From contig NZ_SZPX01000007.1 of the NCBI RefSeq assembly GCF_005217605.1, positions 1 to 64,000 of the forward strand: 64,000 nucleotides of DNA, read 5' to 3'. The first letter of the stretch is position 1. Every line of letters starts with the position of its first letter. The translations under genes and the position numbers were made by a program. The notes below the pieces were generated by a model. The model did no database searches and was not told the DNA's origin. It worked only from the letters and a program-made list of their open reading frames with translations. This stretch comes from Sulfurimonas crateris. GTDB lineage: Bacteria > Campylobacterota > Campylobacteria > Campylobacterales > Sulfurimonadaceae. Below, one piece after another: positions 7,814 to 17,917 of the stretch.

Positions 7814-8577
7814 TAGTTTCAAAATATAGCGCAAACGGAAATGATTTCGTAATTTTTCATACCTTTGTTAAAAAAGATAGACATTTTCTTGCAAAAAAGC
7901 TTTGCCACAGACAAGAGGGCGTAGGAGCTGATGGCTTGATAGTTCTTGTTCCAAAAGATTCTAAAGAGTGTGAGTATGACTTCGAGTGGCAGTTTTACAA
8001 CTCTGATGGAAGCGAAGCGGAGATGTGCGGAAACGGCTCAAGAGCATGCGCTCACTATGCATTTGCAAATGAGCTTGCACCTAGTAAGATGAGCTTTTTG
8101 ACAGTTGCGGGAGTCATAAATGCAGAGGTTGAGGCATCATCAGATGCAAAAGGCGGTATGGTCTTAAGTGAGCTTACTCCTCCTCAGATTTTAGAGACAA
8201 ACATAGAGCACAACGGCAAAAGATGGTTCAAGTTAAATACCGGAGTACCGCATCTTGTGCATATCTGCGATAATATAGAGTTCTTTGACATAGCAGAGGC
8301 AAGAGAGTTAAGACAGAAACATAATGCAAATGTAAATATAGCTTTTGTAGATGGTAAAAATCTGCGTGTCAGAACCTATGAGCGCGGCGTGGAGGATGAG
8401 ACTCTAGCATGCGGAACCGGAATGGCGGCATCTTTTTATATTGCTTATAAAGAGGGCTTGGTCTCAAATAACATCGAGGTCTATCCAAAAAGCGGCGATA
8501 CTCTCTATCTTGGAGTAAATGAGAGAAGCATTACATTTAAGGGTGAAGTGAAAAGGGTGTTTACGGCAGAGGTTTAA
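7810..8577 (+). CDS. dapF: diaminopimelate epimerase
   Basis: A 255-residue enzyme converting LL- to meso-diaminopimelate for lysine and peptidoglycan. It opens with [12 protein letters not shown]; the two catalytic cysteines are visible in [11 protein letters not shown] (with Asn-Gly) and in [13 protein letters not shown]. Both halves of the two-domain fold are present. The start overlaps coaE by 4 bases. The stop overlaps the stop of the convergent prfA gene by 4 bases. Confidence 0.96.
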   Translation: MIVSKYSANGNDFVIFHTFVKKDRHFLAKKLCHRQEGVGADGLIVLVPKDSKECEYDFEWQFYNSDGSEAEMCGNGSRACAHYAFANELAPSKMSFLTVAGVINAEVEASSDAKGGMVLSELTPPQILETNIEHNGKRWFKLNTGVPHLVHICDNIEFFDIAEARELRQKHNANVNIAFVDGKNLRVRTYERGVEDETLACGTGMAASFYIAYKEGLVSNNIEVYPKSGDTLYLGVNERSITFKGEVKRVFTAEV

Positions 8578-9641
8578 AGACCTGCCGCCTCAACTATTTT
8601 TGCTTGATGGTCTGCAATAAGCGGTTCTATGATCTCGTCTAGAAGACCGCCCTGCATGATCTCTGCAAGTCTGTAGAGTGTCAAACCTATTCTGTGGTCG
8701 GACATACGATTTTGCGGATAGTTGTATGTTCTAATTCTTCCGCTTCTATCTCCCGTTCCAACCTGAGCAGAACGGTTTGCGCTATCTTTTGCAAGCGCTT
8801 CTTGCATCTCAAGGTCATAAAGTCTTGCTTTTAGTACCTTCATAGCTTTTTCTCTGTTTTTGTGCTGCGATTTTTGGTCTTGGTTTGTTACAACAAGCCC
8901 TGTGGGCAAGTGGGTGATCCTAACAGCAGAATCTGTCGTGTTAACACTTTGACCACCACATCCGCTTGAACGCATAACGTCGATTTTGAGATCATTTTCA
9001 TTTATCTGAACTTCGACATCTTCAACTTCCGGCATAACCGCAACCGTGATCGCGGATGTGTGTACACGTCCCTGTGACTCAGTTGCGGGAACACGCTGAA
9101 CGCGGTGTGTGCCGCCTTCGTATTTCAACCTGCTATAGACCTGATCGCCTTTAATAAGAGCAATTATCTCTTTATACCCGCCTGAGTCCGAAGGAGATGA
9201 ACTCATTATCTCAATTTTCCACCCTTTAAGATCCGCATAACGAGTATACGCTTCAAAAAGATTGCCTACAAAGATGGCAGCTTCATCACCGCCTGCTCCT
9301 GCACGAAGCTCCACGATGATATTTCTGTCATCATTTGGGTCTTTTGGAAGAAGCAGAAGCTTTATGTCGTTTTCAAGCTGTGGAATTTTAGGCTCAAGGG
9401 ATCTAAGCTCCTCTTTTGCCATCTCAAACATATCCGAATCACTAAGCATAGCTTTCGCATCTGCAATTTCAGCAAGCAGGGCTTTGTACTCTTTTGCCTT
9501 TTCTACCATTGGTAAAAGTGAAGATTGTTCTTTTGAGAGAGCGGTCATCCTCTTGATATCAGAGGTTATGTCAGGCGAACTCAGCAATTCGCCGAGTTCG
9601 TTATAACGGTTGATAAACGAGGTAAGTCTATCGGCTAACAT
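8574..9641 (-). CDS. prfA: peptide chain release factor 1
   Basis: A 355-residue class I release factor recognising UAA and UAG stops. The GGQ hydrolysis motif is in [20 protein letters not shown]; the anticodon-like region carries [19 protein letters not shown], with the family's PAT (RF1-type) tripeptide rather than SPF, so it is RF1 and not RF2. N-terminal helices and the C-terminal [15 protein letters not shown] are intact. It lies 14 bases after rpsT on the same strand, likely in one transcript. Confidence 0.97.
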   Translation of the reverse strand: MLADRLTSFINRYNELGELLSSPDITSDIKRMTALSKEQSSLLPMVEKAKEYKALLAEIADAKAMLSDSDMFEMAKEELRSLEPKIPQLENDIKLLLLPKDPNDDRNIIVELRAGAGGDEAAIFVGNLFEAYTRYADLKGWKIEIMSSSPSDSGGYKEIIALIKGDQVYSRLKYEGGTHRVQRVPATESQGRVHTSAITVAVMPEVEDVEVQINENDLKIDVMRSSGCGGQSVNTTDSAVRITHLPTGLVVTNQDQKSQHKNREKAMKVLKARLYDLEMQEALAKDSANRSAQVGTGDRSGRIRTYNYPQNRMSDHRIGLTLYRLAEIMQGGLLDEIIEPLIADHQAKIVEAAGL

Positions 9642-9655
9642 TTATAGGGTTAACC

Positions 9656-9916
9656 TTATATAGCGTTTACAGCTCTGTGTAGACGACTAATCTTTCTAGC
9701 AGCAGTCTCTTTTTTTAAGATACCTTTGCTTACAAATTTTTGAATTTGTTTGTTTGCTACGTTCATTGCCGACGCGGCTTCTTCTTTGTTACCTGCAGTT
9801 ATTGCAGAACGAACATCTTTTACAATGTTTTTAAGACGAGTTCTGTAAAAACGATTACGCTCAGTACGAACGATTGTTTGGCGAATTCTCTTAATTGATG
9901 ACTTGTGATTTGCCAT
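9656..9916 (-). CDS. rpsT: 30S ribosomal protein S20
   Basis: An 86-residue, strongly basic helical protein beginning [16 protein letters not shown] and ending [10 protein letters not shown], typical of bacterial S20, which binds the 5' domain and 3' minor domain of 16S rRNA. ATG 9916 follows AGGACT at a normal distance. It is co-directional with and directly upstream of prfA, an arrangement common in Campylobacterota. Confidence 0.97.
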   Translation of the reverse strand: MANHKSSIKRIRQTIVRTERNRFYRTRLKNIVKDVRSAITAGNKEEAASAMNVANKQIQKFVSKGILKKETAARKISRLHRAVNAI

Positions 9917-10061
9917 GCATGAGTCCTTCTCATAAAAATTTAGTGCAGAATATTAGCTTAAATATAATTAAAATTAAGTTAAAGCCAAGGTAAATGAGAA
10001 TAATTTAAACATTATTGCCTAAATATGTTAAAATACAGCACTTAAATATTATGGATTTGCA

Positions 10062-11402
10062 ATGAAACTGTTTGGAACTGATGGAGTAAGAGGAGAGGCC
10101 GGTACTTTTTTAACGGCGGAACTTGCTATGAAAGTAGCTATGGCTGCGGGGATTTATTTTAAGGCACACTCAAAGACCAATAAGATACTAATTGGAAAAG
10201 ATACGCGTAGAAGCGGCTATATGATTGAAAATGCGATCGTGAGCGGACTTACTGCTATAGGGTATGACGTTGTTCAGATCGGTCCGATGCCAACACCCGC
10301 TATTGCCTACATAACTGAAAATATGCGTTGTGATGCAGGAATAATGATAAGTGCTTCGCATAATTCTTACGAAGATAACGGGATCAAATTTTTTGACGGC
10401 TGCGGAGATAAACTCTCTCACAGTGTCGAAGAGGAGATCGAGAAGATCTACCACAATAGTGAACTTCTTCAAGATGCTCATGTAAGAGGCAAAGAGATAG
10501 GAAAGGCAAAGAGAATCGATGACGTGATAGGGCGTTACATAGTTCAGCTCAAAAACTCTTTTCCAAGAGAGCTCTCCCTAAAAGATATGAGAATAGTTCT
10601 TGACACTGCAAACGGAGCAGGTTATATCGTAGGGCCGACCGTTCTTGAGGAGCTAGGTGCCGAAGTCATTGTTCTTCACAATAAGCCTGACGGTTTTAAC
10701 ATAAACGAGGGGTGCGGCGCACTTCATACAAAAGATCTGTGTGAGAGCGTTATAAAGTATAGAGCTGATCTTGGTATCGCGCTTGACGGGGATGCAGACA
10801 GAGTCGTCATAGTCGATGAAAACGGTGAGGTCGTAGACGGAGATCAGCTCTTGGGCGCTCTTGGAGCCTATATGAGCGAGAGAGGAGCTCTAAAAGGGGG
10901 CGGAGTCGTCTCAACGGTAATGAGCAATAAAGCCTTGGAAGATTTTATGGGCGAAAATGGGTTGAAACTTCTGCGTTCCGACGTAGGCGATAAAAATGTT
11001 TTAGAGCTTATGAAACAGGAGAAGATCAACTTTGGCGGCGAGCAGAGCGGACATGTAATAATCAGCGATTTTGCAAAAACAGGAGACGGTCTTGTCTGCG
11101 CGCTTCAAGTACTTGCACTTCTTTTAGAGACTAAACAGAAGGCTTCAAAAGCGCTTCGACCTTTTAAGCTGTATCCGCAAAAACTGGTAAATATAAACGT
11201 AAAAGTTAAAAAACCTATCGGCGAGATAGAAGGGCTTGAGAGCAAACTGGAGGAGTTAGAGAAAGATGGCGTGCATCATCTTATACGCTACTCGGGAACC
11301 GAGAACAAACTGAGAGTTCTTCTGGAGTGCAAAGATGCTAAAAATATGAACCACCGTATGGACGAGATGGTAGAGTTTTTTCAAAAAGCTTTAAATGCAT
11401 AA
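10062..11402 (+). CDS. glmM: phosphoglucosamine mutase
   Basis: A 446-residue enzyme interconverting glucosamine-6-phosphate and glucosamine-1-phosphate for UDP-GlcNAc. It starts [13 protein letters not shown], has the phosphoserine loop [17 protein letters not shown], the metal loop [14 protein letters not shown], the sugar loop GGEQSGH and the C-terminal phosphate-binding [14 protein letters not shown]. Length is normal. It leads a run of closely spaced + strand genes to comM and overlaps lspA by 8 bases. Confidence 0.97.
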   Translation: MKLFGTDGVRGEAGTFLTAELAMKVAMAAGIYFKAHSKTNKILIGKDTRRSGYMIENAIVSGLTAIGYDVVQIGPMPTPAIAYITENMRCDAGIMISASHNSYEDNGIKFFDGCGDKLSHSVEEEIEKIYHNSELLQDAHVRGKEIGKAKRIDDVIGRYIVQLKNSFPRELSLKDMRIVLDTANGAGYIVGPTVLEELGAEVIVLHNKPDGFNINEGCGALHTKDLCESVIKYRADLGIALDGDADRVVIVDENGEVVDGDQLLGALGAYMSERGALKGGGVVSTVMSNKALEDFMGENGLKLLRSDVGDKNVLELMKQEKINFGGEQSGHVIISDFAKTGDGLVCALQVLALLLETKQKASKALRPFKLYPQKLVNINVKVKKPIGEIEGLESKLEELEKDGVHHLIRYSGTENKLRVLLECKDAKNMNHRMDEMVEFFQKALNA

Positions 11403-11865
11403 TAGAATGATTCGCCTGCTTGGCATACTTTTTTTTACGATGGCTGGCATCTTTGTAATTGACCAAAATATAAAGTCGCTTTTTGTTGACGGCTGGAGAT
11501 ACTACGGTGAGTGTATCGACCTTATTTTAGTCTATAACAAGGGTGTCGCATTTTCAATGTTCGCATTTTTGGACGGAGCACTCAAGTATATTCAGCTCGT
11601 TCTTATTTTAGGAGTTTTTGGGTATATCATCTATCTAAAACAGCTATGTTACGCTTTTCCTGCAGGATTGCTTTTAGGCGGCGCAGTTTCAAATATATAT
11701 GACAGATTTATTCACGGCGGAGTAGTAGATATGGTCTACTGGCACTGCGGATTTGACTTTGCCGTTTTCAATTTCGCAGATGTTGTGATCGACATAGCCG
11801 TCGTCTGGATACTGGTACTGAACTTTAAACCAAAACTTTGCAAAATGGACTCTAAAGATATATAA
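11395..11865 (+). CDS. lspA: lipoprotein signal peptidase (signal peptidase II)
   Basis: A 156-residue inner membrane aspartyl protease that cleaves prolipoprotein signal peptides. Four hydrophobic segments are visible, with the family motifs [19 protein letters not shown], and the two catalytic Asp regions [19 protein letters not shown] and FNFADVVID. The start at 11395 overlaps glmM by 8 bases; ATG 11407 is a possible alternative and neither has a clear ribosome site. Several lipoproteins in this window are likely substrates. Confidence 0.95.
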   Translation: MHNRMIRLLGILFFTMAGIFVIDQNIKSLFVDGWRYYGECIDLILVYNKGVAFSMFAFLDGALKYIQLVLILGVFGYIIYLKQLCYAFPAGLLLGGAVSNIYDRFIHGGVVDMVYWHCGFDFAVFNFADVVIDIAVVWILVLNFKPKLCKMDSKDI

Positions 11866-11894
11866 AAGCAGATTTTAGGTAATATTACCGAAAT

Positions 11895-11900
11895 TATAAA
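11895..11900 (+). promoter_or_regulatory. possible -10 element for tig
   Basis: TATAAA, about 8 bases before the structured repeat that precedes tig. If used, the transcript would begin at about the start of the repeat, placing the whole element in the tig leader. Weak evidence on its own; supported by TATAAT or TATAAA elements in the same position before two other copies. Confidence 0.35.
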
Positions 11901-11907
11901 ACAATAA

Positions 11908-12049
11908 CTGATGTTACGCACTTTTATGAAGGGTGCGTAAAACACTTTGAAATTCTCGAAAAACAGAGTTTTTCGTAGCTTTAGGGGGTTGTAGGGACAG
12001 ATGTCCCTGCCACTAAAACGGACGAGTTCGTTTTAGTGCGTAACATCAG
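11908..12049 (+). repeat. structured intergenic repeat, copy A1 (before tig)
   Basis: A 142-base element bounded by a perfect 14-bp inverted repeat, CTGATGTTACGCAC (11908-11921) and GTGCGTAACATCAG (12036-12049). Inside are hairpins TTACGCAC/GTGCGTAA (11914-11921/11933-11940), GAAAAAC-AGA-GTTTTTC, AGGGAC-AGAT-GTCCCT, and CACTAAAACG-GACGAGTT-CGTTTTAGTG (12011-12038), with the linker GTAGCTTTAG. Copy A2 near 43626 matches almost base for base from GAAAT to TAACAT. Copies B, C and D share the linker and the terminal hairpin design. No protein is encoded. It sits between lspA and tig. Confidence 0.85.
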
Positions 12050-12067
12050 ATAATAAAAAGGAAATTG

Positions 12068-13369
12068 ATGAAAATCAAAACTAATAAGATCAATAGCGCA
12101 AACGCTCAAATAGAAGCCCAAATTCCAAAAGAGACGATAGACGCAAATGTAGAAAAGATAGCTAAAAACTTAACAAAAACTGCTTCTGTTCAGGGCTTTA
12201 GAAAGGGCAAAGTTCCTGTGGCCGTAGTTAAAAAGCAGTATGGAGAGCGTCTGGTTCAAGATGCTGAAGCTGAAGCGTTGCGTGAGGTTTTAAACAGAGG
12301 ACTTGATGAACTTAAGGTGACTATGGATGCGCTGATAGGCGAGCCAAATATTTCAAACTTTGTAAAAAATGCTGACAGTATCGAAGTAACGGTTAAAGTT
12401 GCTATGAGACCTGAGATCAATCTTGATAACTACAAAGATATGGTTGAGAGTTTTGAGAAGCCTGCCATAACTGATGAGCAGGTAACTGAGAGATTGGAAA
12501 AAATAGCCGACGCTCAAGGAAAATTTGTTGACCTAAAGAGAAAAAGAGCGGCAAAAAAAGGTGACAGCGCGATTATTGATTTTGAAGGCTCGATTGACGG
12601 AGAACTTTTTGAGGGCGGAGCTGCAAAAGAGTTTGCCCTTGTTCTTGGCTCGGGTCAATTCATACCCGGTTTTGAGGATCAGGTTATCGGAATGAAGATC
12701 GCTGAAGAGAAGGTTGTAAAAGTTACTTTCCCTGAGAGCTACGGCTCTGACAAGCTTGCAGGCAAGGATGCTGAGTTTAAAGTAACACTGCATAATATTC
12801 AAGAGAAAGCAAAAGTAGAGATCGATGATGCATTTGCTGAGAAAATCCTTGCAGGACAAGATGACAAAAGCTTAGATAACTTGAAAAACCAGATAAAAGC
12901 TCAGTTGGAAAACGAAGCACTGGCAAAGCTATATAACGAGGATTTAAAGCCTGCGTTGTTGGAGACTTTTGTGACTAAGTTTGATTTTGATCTTCCTGAG
13001 TTTGTGGTTGAACAGGAGATCGATGTATCTCTTAACAAAAAAGCAAGCACGATGAGCGAAGATGAGATAAAAGAGCTTCGTGAAGATGCTGCTAAGCTTG
13101 AATCACTTCGTGAGACTTTCCGTGAAGATGCACAAAGAAGCGTAAAAGCTACATTTATTATTGACGCACTTGCAACTGCTGAGAGCGTAAAAGTAGATGA
13201 GAATGAAGTGATGCAGACAATATACTACGAAGCGATGCAGATGGGACAAGATCCTAGAATGGCATATGACAAGTATAAAGAGGCTGGATATTTACCTGCT
13301 ATTCAGATGTCAATGGTTGAGGATAAGGTGCTTACACAGATCCTTAACTCAAAGATAAAAGAAGCATAA
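12068..13369 (+). CDS. tig: trigger factor, ribosome-associated chaperone
   Basis: A 433-residue chaperone with peptidyl-prolyl isomerase activity that meets nascent chains at the ribosome exit. N-terminal ribosome-binding signature [18 protein letters not shown] (GFRxGKxP), a central FKBP-type domain ([32 protein letters not shown]) and a long helical C-terminal domain are all present. ATG 12068 follows AAAGGAAATTG; a TTG three bases earlier is less likely. It begins 18 bases after repeat A1 and precedes clpP by 5 bases, as in many bacteria. Confidence 0.96.
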   Translation: MKIKTNKINSANAQIEAQIPKETIDANVEKIAKNLTKTASVQGFRKGKVPVAVVKKQYGERLVQDAEAEALREVLNRGLDELKVTMDALIGEPNISNFVKNADSIEVTVKVAMRPEINLDNYKDMVESFEKPAITDEQVTERLEKIADAQGKFVDLKRKRAAKKGDSAIIDFEGSIDGELFEGGAAKEFALVLGSGQFIPGFEDQVIGMKIAEEKVVKVTFPESYGSDKLAGKDAEFKVTLHNIQEKAKVEIDDAFAEKILAGQDDKSLDNLKNQIKAQLENEALAKLYNEDLKPALLETFVTKFDFDLPEFVVEQEIDVSLNKKASTMSEDEIKELREDAAKLESLRETFREDAQRSVKATFIIDALATAESVKVDENEVMQTIYYEAMQMGQDPRMAYDKYKEAGYLPAIQMSMVEDKVLTQILNSKIKEA

Positions 13370-13374
13370 ACCAG

Positions 13375-13965
13375 ATGAGTTATGTTCCTTACGTAGTTGA
13401 AAAAACGGCACGCGGCGAGCGCTCTTACGATATATACTCCCGTCTTTTAAAAGATAGAATCATTATGCTAAGCGGCGAGGTAAATGATGCAGTCGCTTCA
13501 TCGATAGTTGCTCAGATGTTATTTTTGGAAGCTGAAGATCCTGAGAAAGATATCTACTTCTATATCAACTCTCCTGGTGGCGTAGTTACAGCAGGTATGG
13601 CGATATATGACACTATGAACTATATTCGCCCGGATGTAACGACGATATGTGTAGGACAAGCCGCATCAATGGGAGCATTCTTGCTCTCAAGCGGAGCAAA
13701 AGGGAAGAGATATGCGCTTCCTCATGCAAGAATTATGATCCATCAACCTCTTGGAGGAGCACAAGGACAGGCTACCGATATAGCTATTCAGGCAAAAGAG
13801 ATCCTTAGAATGAAAGAGGAACTCAATGATATTTTGGCGAAAAACACAGGTCAAGATATTAAAAAAGTTGAAAAAGATACCGATAGAGATAACTTTATGA
13901 GCGCTAAAGAGTCAAAGTCATATGGTATCATCGACGAAGTGTTGTTGAAAAAAAGTAAAGATTAG
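13375..13965 (+). CDS. clpP: ATP-dependent Clp protease proteolytic subunit
   Basis: A 196-residue serine protease subunit, [20 protein letters not shown] at the N-terminus, with the catalytic Ser in [15 protein letters not shown], His in [10 protein letters not shown] and Asp in [11 protein letters not shown]. Length and motifs fit the usual ClpP. It would form a barrel with a ClpX or ClpA partner encoded elsewhere. Tight linkage to tig upstream and def downstream matches Helicobacter and Campylobacter order. Confidence 0.97.
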   Translation: MSYVPYVVEKTARGERSYDIYSRLLKDRIIMLSGEVNDAVASSIVAQMLFLEAEDPEKDIYFYINSPGGVVTAGMAIYDTMNYIRPDVTTICVGQAASMGAFLLSSGAKGKRYALPHARIMIHQPLGGAQGQATDIAIQAKEILRMKEELNDILAKNTGQDIKKVEKDTDRDNFMSAKESKSYGIIDEVLLKKSKD

Positions 13966-13983
13966 GTAGCTAAAGGAGCTGGT

Positions 13984-15030
13984 ATGTCAGGAGCTTTAAG
14001 AAGTAGACGCCGTAGCACTACGGATGCTAAACCATCCGCAGCGGTAACGGACAAAGAGATAATGCATGAACCTGAAGGAGAATTGGAAGCGTATTCAAAA
14101 GAGGTTTTAAATGCGTTGATGAAGGATGGCTTGCCGCCGACCCCAAACAACTTCTCTCTCTATTTTGACAGACTGCTTGAAGATAAAAGTCAAAATACTC
14201 GTAACCATATAGTCTCAGTTCTTGAGCTCGAAGAGAGCAACGAGGATGAGAACTCTATTATGCTGGAGCAGAGCCTTAAACAGGGCTTTTCATCAATAAA
14301 GAATATTTTAGGTGTTACGGCGAATCTATATAAAAATATGTCACTGATGACTAAGATACTGGATAAAAGAAGACAAGAGCTTGAAGCGAGTTCTGAGAGT
14401 CAAGCCGTTAGAGGCGTAGCTGCATCTCTAGAGTCTGACATATCAAAGCTTAATGCTATTTTGAAAAAGCAGAGCGGTACAATAAAGAGTACCTACGATG
14501 ATACTGCCAAGATAATAAAAAATGTCGAGAATGAGACTATTTTTGATAATCAGTATGGCGTTTATAACAAACGTTACCTTATGACAAAAATTGAGCAGGA
14601 GATCGAACTTATCAAAAAGTTCAAGCATAAAAGTTCTCTTATTATGATAGAACTCGCACGTGATCTAAAGGCAAGTGTCAATAATGAAAAAGCTATTATG
14701 CTTATGACAAAAACGGTCGCAAGACTTCTTCTAAAGACTTCAAGAAGAAGCGATACTGTAGCTCACTACGGCAACGGCGTATTTACTATGCTTTTAAAAC
14801 ATACTGATATAGAGAGTGCAAAAAAAGCGAGTGAGAGATTGTGCGAGCTTGTCTCAAACTCAAACTTCTTTTTGGCAGACCGTGAGATACAGCTGAAAAT
14901 ATCAATCGGTATTACAGATGTTACTGAAAATCACTCTGTTGAGGAGATCATCGTAAGCTCAATGGACGGCGTTGAGAAGGCGTATGAAAACCCTAATATG
15001 GACTATGCGGTTCTGCTTAGAAACAGCTAA
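13984..15030 (+). CDS. GGDEF-domain-related protein with degenerate active site
   Basis: A 348-residue soluble protein. Residues 1-40 are basic and low in order, about 40-180 form a helical region, and about 185-345 resemble a diguanylate cyclase domain (DNQYGVYNKRYLMTKIEQEI, then SLIMIELARD, ARLLLKTSRRSDTVAHYGNG, and LKISIGITDV). At the place of the GGDEF signature the sequence reads YGNGVF, lacking the acidic residues needed for catalysis, so it is unlikely to make c-di-GMP; it may bind a nucleotide or act as a scaffold. The ATG follows AAAGGAG. Its position between clpP and def suggests co-transcription. Confidence 0.7.
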   Translation: MSGALRSRRRSTTDAKPSAAVTDKEIMHEPEGELEAYSKEVLNALMKDGLPPTPNNFSLYFDRLLEDKSQNTRNHIVSVLELEESNEDENSIMLEQSLKQGFSSIKNILGVTANLYKNMSLMTKILDKRRQELEASSESQAVRGVAASLESDISKLNAILKKQSGTIKSTYDDTAKIIKNVENETIFDNQYGVYNKRYLMTKIEQEIELIKKFKHKSSLIMIELARDLKASVNNEKAIMLMTKTVARLLLKTSRRSDTVAHYGNGVFTMLLKHTDIESAKKASERLCELVSNSNFFLADREIQLKISIGITDVTENHSVEEIIVSSMDGVEKAYENPNMDYAVLLRNS

Positions 15031-15047
15031 GAAAACTATAGAGAAAA

Positions 15048-15575
15048 ATGAAGTTAACAATAGTAGAATACCCGGATAAGAGACTAAAAGAGAAGTCTAA
15101 AAGTATAGAAAAGTTTGATAAAGAGCTTCACAAACTCTTAGATGCAATGTACGAAACCATGGTAGGCTCCAACGGAATTGGCCTTGCAGCGATTCAAGTC
15201 GGACATGCCAAAAGAGCTCTGATCTTAAATATTCCCGATGAAGATGATGAGCAATCAATCGATACACTTATAGAGATGATAAACCCGATTATTACTCAAA
15301 CAAGCGGGGTGACGACATACCAAGAGGGGTGCCTTAGCGTTCCTAGTTTTTATGAAGATGTCGAGAGACATGAGAATATAACTGTCAACTATCAAGACAG
15401 AGACGGAAATACAAAGATCATAGAAGCAGACGGACTCTTAAGCATTGCAATTCAACACGAGATGGACCACTTAGAGGGCATTTTGTTTATAGACAAGCTC
15501 TCATACTCAAGAAGAAAGAAGTTCGAAAAAGAGTATAAGAGAATGCAAAAAGAGAAAAAACTCTCCAAATCCTAA
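15048..15575 (+). CDS. def: peptide deformylase
   Basis: A 175-residue metalloenzyme removing the formyl group from new proteins. Motif 1 GIGLAAIQVG, motif 2 EGCLSVP (metal Cys) and motif 3 QHEMDHLEGILF (two metal His and catalytic Glu) are intact. Note Ile in the first motif (usually GxGLAAxQ), which still fits. It follows the GGDEF-like gene by 17 bases and precedes comM, as in related genomes. Confidence 0.97.
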   Translation: MKLTIVEYPDKRLKEKSKSIEKFDKELHKLLDAMYETMVGSNGIGLAAIQVGHAKRALILNIPDEDDEQSIDTLIEMINPIITQTSGVTTYQEGCLSVPSFYEDVERHENITVNYQDRDGNTKIIEADGLLSIAIQHEMDHLEGILFIDKLSYSRRKKFEKEYKRMQKEKKLSKS

Positions 15576-15658
15576 CTTTTTTGTGGCAATTTGCCATATT
15601 TTATAACATCCAAAAATATTAATAGTAAAATAGTATCAATTTAATAGAGGTTAATACT

Positions 15659-17170
15659 ATGAAAATGGTCTCCTGCGCCACATATGAGGGCATAGAAGCA
15701 AAAGTCGTGCATGTTGAATCCACTCTGACAAAAGGTCTTCCGTCATTTAGTGTAGTAGGAATGGCAAGCGCATCCATAAACGAGGCAAAAGAGCGTGTTA
15801 AATCTGCACTCCTTAGCAATGAGTTCACATTTCCACCAAAAAGAATTACGATAAATCTTGCTCCGAGTGATGTTAAAAAAGAGGGGAGCCAGTTTGATCT
15901 GAGCATTGCTCTTTTAATCGCGCTTGATTATCTTGAGGATGATTTTAGCGAGTGGTTCGTATTTGGCGAGCTAGGTCTTGATGGAGCCATCAAGGAGAAT
16001 ATACAGCTATACCCGCTTATTCTCTCTCTTGCAAACCAAAAAATCATAAAAAAAGCAGTTGTTCCGTTTGAGAGCCTAGAGAAACTCTCAAAGATATCGG
16101 GAGTCGAGTTTTACGGTGTTAAAAGGTTGGATGAGGCAATAGAACTACTTAAAAACCATCTAAACGCTCTTCCAAACTGCAGTTATAAAAAGATAGATTA
16201 TCCAAGTTATAAACTCGATGAAGAAGAGTACTATTACGATGAGAGGTACAAAGAGGATTTTTCAGATGTCAAGGGGCAAGAGGTTGCAAAGAGGGCTGCT
16301 CTTATAAGCGCGGCAGGATTTCACAACCTGCTTCTTGAGGGAAGTCCCGGTTGCGGAAAGAGCATGATCGCGCAGAGATTAAGATATATTCTTCCCCCTC
16401 TTAGCGGCGATGATATTTTAGATATTGCGAAACTTGATGCTCTTGAAGCCAAAGAGCCTGAGTTTAGACCTCTTAGAAGCTTTCGTGCCCCTCATCACTC
16501 ATCTACGACAGCCAGCATCTTTGGAGGCGGCAGTCATAAGGCGATGATAGGGGAGGTGGGTCTTGCCCATAAAGGTGTGCTATTTTTTGACGAACTTCCG
16601 CACTTTTCACGTCTGGTTTTAGAGGCTCTTCGTGAACCTCTGCAGGATAATAAGATAAGAATATCAAGAGTAAATTCAAAAGTAGAGTATCCTAGCGATT
16701 TTTTGTTTGTAGGTGCTATGAACCCCTGCCCGTGCGGCAATCTTCTAAATGAGCAAAAAGAGTGCAGATGCAGCGACCTAGAGATTCAGAGATACAAGAA
16801 CAGACTCTCTGATCCGTTTTTGGACAGGATAGATATCTGCGTAGTTATGCAGCACTCAGGCGTAAATGACAGGGTGAGTATAAGTTCAAAAGAGATGCAC
16901 GCAGAGGTTATAAAGATTCATAAAATAGCAAAAGCAAGAGGGCAGAGCAGTTTTAATGCGAAGCTAAACGATGATGAGATCGAGAAATATTGCATACTAA
17001 GCGATGATGCCAGAGCTGTTTTAAGCAGGGCAGTAGAGCAGTTTGCACTCTCTTTTAGAGGTATAAAAAAGATTCAAAAAGTTTCCCGAACAATTGCTGA
17101 TCTTGATGAGAGTGAGATTATTGAAAAAAGACATATTTTGGAAGCTTTGAGTTATAGGAGGAGGGGCTAG
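15659..17170 (+). CDS. comM: ComM/YifB-type Mg-chelatase-like AAA+ ATPase
   Basis: A 503-residue protein. The N-terminal domain (about 1-165, starting KMVSCATYEGIEAKVVHVES) is the Lon-protease-like ChlI domain; then an AAA+ module with Walker A LLEGSPGCGKSMIA, Walker B GVLFFDELPHF, and a Cys-rich insertion (NPCPCGN and CRCSDLE) typical of YifB; the C-terminal helical domain ends YRRRG. In Vibrio and Haemophilus ComM is a hexameric helicase promoting branch migration during natural transformation; competence here is inferred. AGAGG precedes the ATG. Confidence 0.92.
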   Translation: MKMVSCATYEGIEAKVVHVESTLTKGLPSFSVVGMASASINEAKERVKSALLSNEFTFPPKRITINLAPSDVKKEGSQFDLSIALLIALDYLEDDFSEWFVFGELGLDGAIKENIQLYPLILSLANQKIIKKAVVPFESLEKLSKISGVEFYGVKRLDEAIELLKNHLNALPNCSYKKIDYPSYKLDEEEYYYDERYKEDFSDVKGQEVAKRAALISAAGFHNLLLEGSPGCGKSMIAQRLRYILPPLSGDDILDIAKLDALEAKEPEFRPLRSFRAPHHSSTTASIFGGGSHKAMIGEVGLAHKGVLFFDELPHFSRLVLEALREPLQDNKIRISRVNSKVEYPSDFLFVGAMNPCPCGNLLNEQKECRCSDLEIQRYKNRLSDPFLDRIDICVVMQHSGVNDRVSISSKEMHAEVIKIHKIAKARGQSSFNAKLNDDEIEKYCILSDDARAVLSRAVEQFALSFRGIKKIQKVSRTIADLDESEIIEKRHILEALSYRRRG

Positions 17171-17194
17171 GGTAAAACCCTAGCTTTTATTTTA
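17166..17194 (+). terminator. intrinsic terminator after comM
   Basis: GCTAGGGT (17166-17173), loop AAA, ACCCTAGC (17177-17184), followed by TTTTATTTTA. The stem starts inside the comM stop codon region. A textbook intrinsic terminator that ends the long glmM-comM run. Confidence 0.85.
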
Positions 17195-17198
17195 GATG

Positions 17199-17783
17199 TT
17201 AGAAATCATCTTCAGCTTTTAAGATACCTTGTATCTCAATGTTTAGTTTAACTATTTCACTCACAACAACACCGCCGGCTTCCAGTGCTTGATTCCATGT
17301 AATGTTGTAATCTCTTCTATCTATCTTTCCGCTAAGGCTCAGTCCCGCTCTCTGTCTTCCCCATGGATCTGTAATAGTGCCGCCAAACTCATAATCAAGC
17401 ACAACATCTTTAGTTGTACCTTTTATAGTAAGTTTCCCGTATGCTTTATCGCCCTCGATTTTGTCTAGTACAAATGTGACTTTAGGGTACATCTCGGCAT
17501 TGAATATCTCATCTGATTTTAGGTGTGAATCTCTTTTGGCGATATTTGTATTGATCGACTCAACGTCCATCTCTCCGTTAAGAGCAACGAGTTCGTTTGT
17601 CTCATCATCGAGCTCAAAACTGCCGTCAAACTTCTCAAATTCCCCGTTTACCGTACTGATCATCATATGTTTTACCGAGAAGGCAACGTTTGTGTGAGAA
17701 GCGTCAATATTATAAACACCTCCAAAAAGAGAGCTCACTCCCGCTGCTATTGCTAAAAGCATAAATTTTATTTTCTTCATCAT
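17199..17783 (-). CDS. YceI family periplasmic protein
   Basis: A 194-residue protein with a signal peptide (MMKKIKFMLLAIAAGVSSLF) and the YceI lipocalin-like pattern: YNIDASHTNVAFSVKHMM, a GEF..FDGSFELDD segment, DVESINTNIAKRDSHLKSDE, and the DITDPWGRQRAG-type region. The family binds isoprenoid or amphiphilic molecules in a beta-barrel pocket. Either of the tandem ATGs (17783, 17780) may be used after AAGGATTGA. A second, more divergent YceI-like protein lies at 53644. Confidence 0.88.
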   Translation of the reverse strand: MMKKIKFMLLAIAAGVSSLFGGVYNIDASHTNVAFSVKHMMISTVNGEFEKFDGSFELDDETNELVALNGEMDVESINTNIAKRDSHLKSDEIFNAEMYPKVTFVLDKIEGDKAYGKLTIKGTTKDVVLDYEFGGTITDPWGRQRAGLSLSGKIDRRDYNITWNQALEAGGVVVSEIVKLNIEIQGILKAEDDF

Positions 17784-17808
17784 TCAATCCTTATGTTTTG
17801 TTTGAAAC

Positions 17809-17814
17809 ATTATA
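17809..17814 (-). promoter_or_regulatory. -10 element of the yceI gene
   Basis: TATAAT on the minus strand, 26 bases before the start codons, with AAGGAT as ribosome site between. No convincing -35. Confidence 0.5.
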
Positions 17815-17879
17815 GTACTAAGTAGCTCTAAATGGGAGTTAATTTTGTCAATTAATGACAAAGTTTAAGAAGGAATACA

Positions 17880-17917
17880 AAATGCAACATATCTATACAT
17901 TATAGTATGTTGCATTT
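17880..17917 (-). terminator. hairpin overlapping the metH stop codon
   Basis: A perfect 12-bp stem AAATGCAACATA (17880-17891) with TATGTTGCATTT (17906-17917), loop of 14 bases that contains the metH stop. On the minus strand it is followed by TTTTGTATTCC. It is probably the metH terminator, though the T tract is poor. Confidence 0.5.

Noticed and set aside
11908-12049. Repeat A1 as a simple intrinsic terminator of lspA
   Set aside because: No T tract follows the hairpins, the element is far longer than a terminator, and copy A2 lies downstream of a promoter before a gene.
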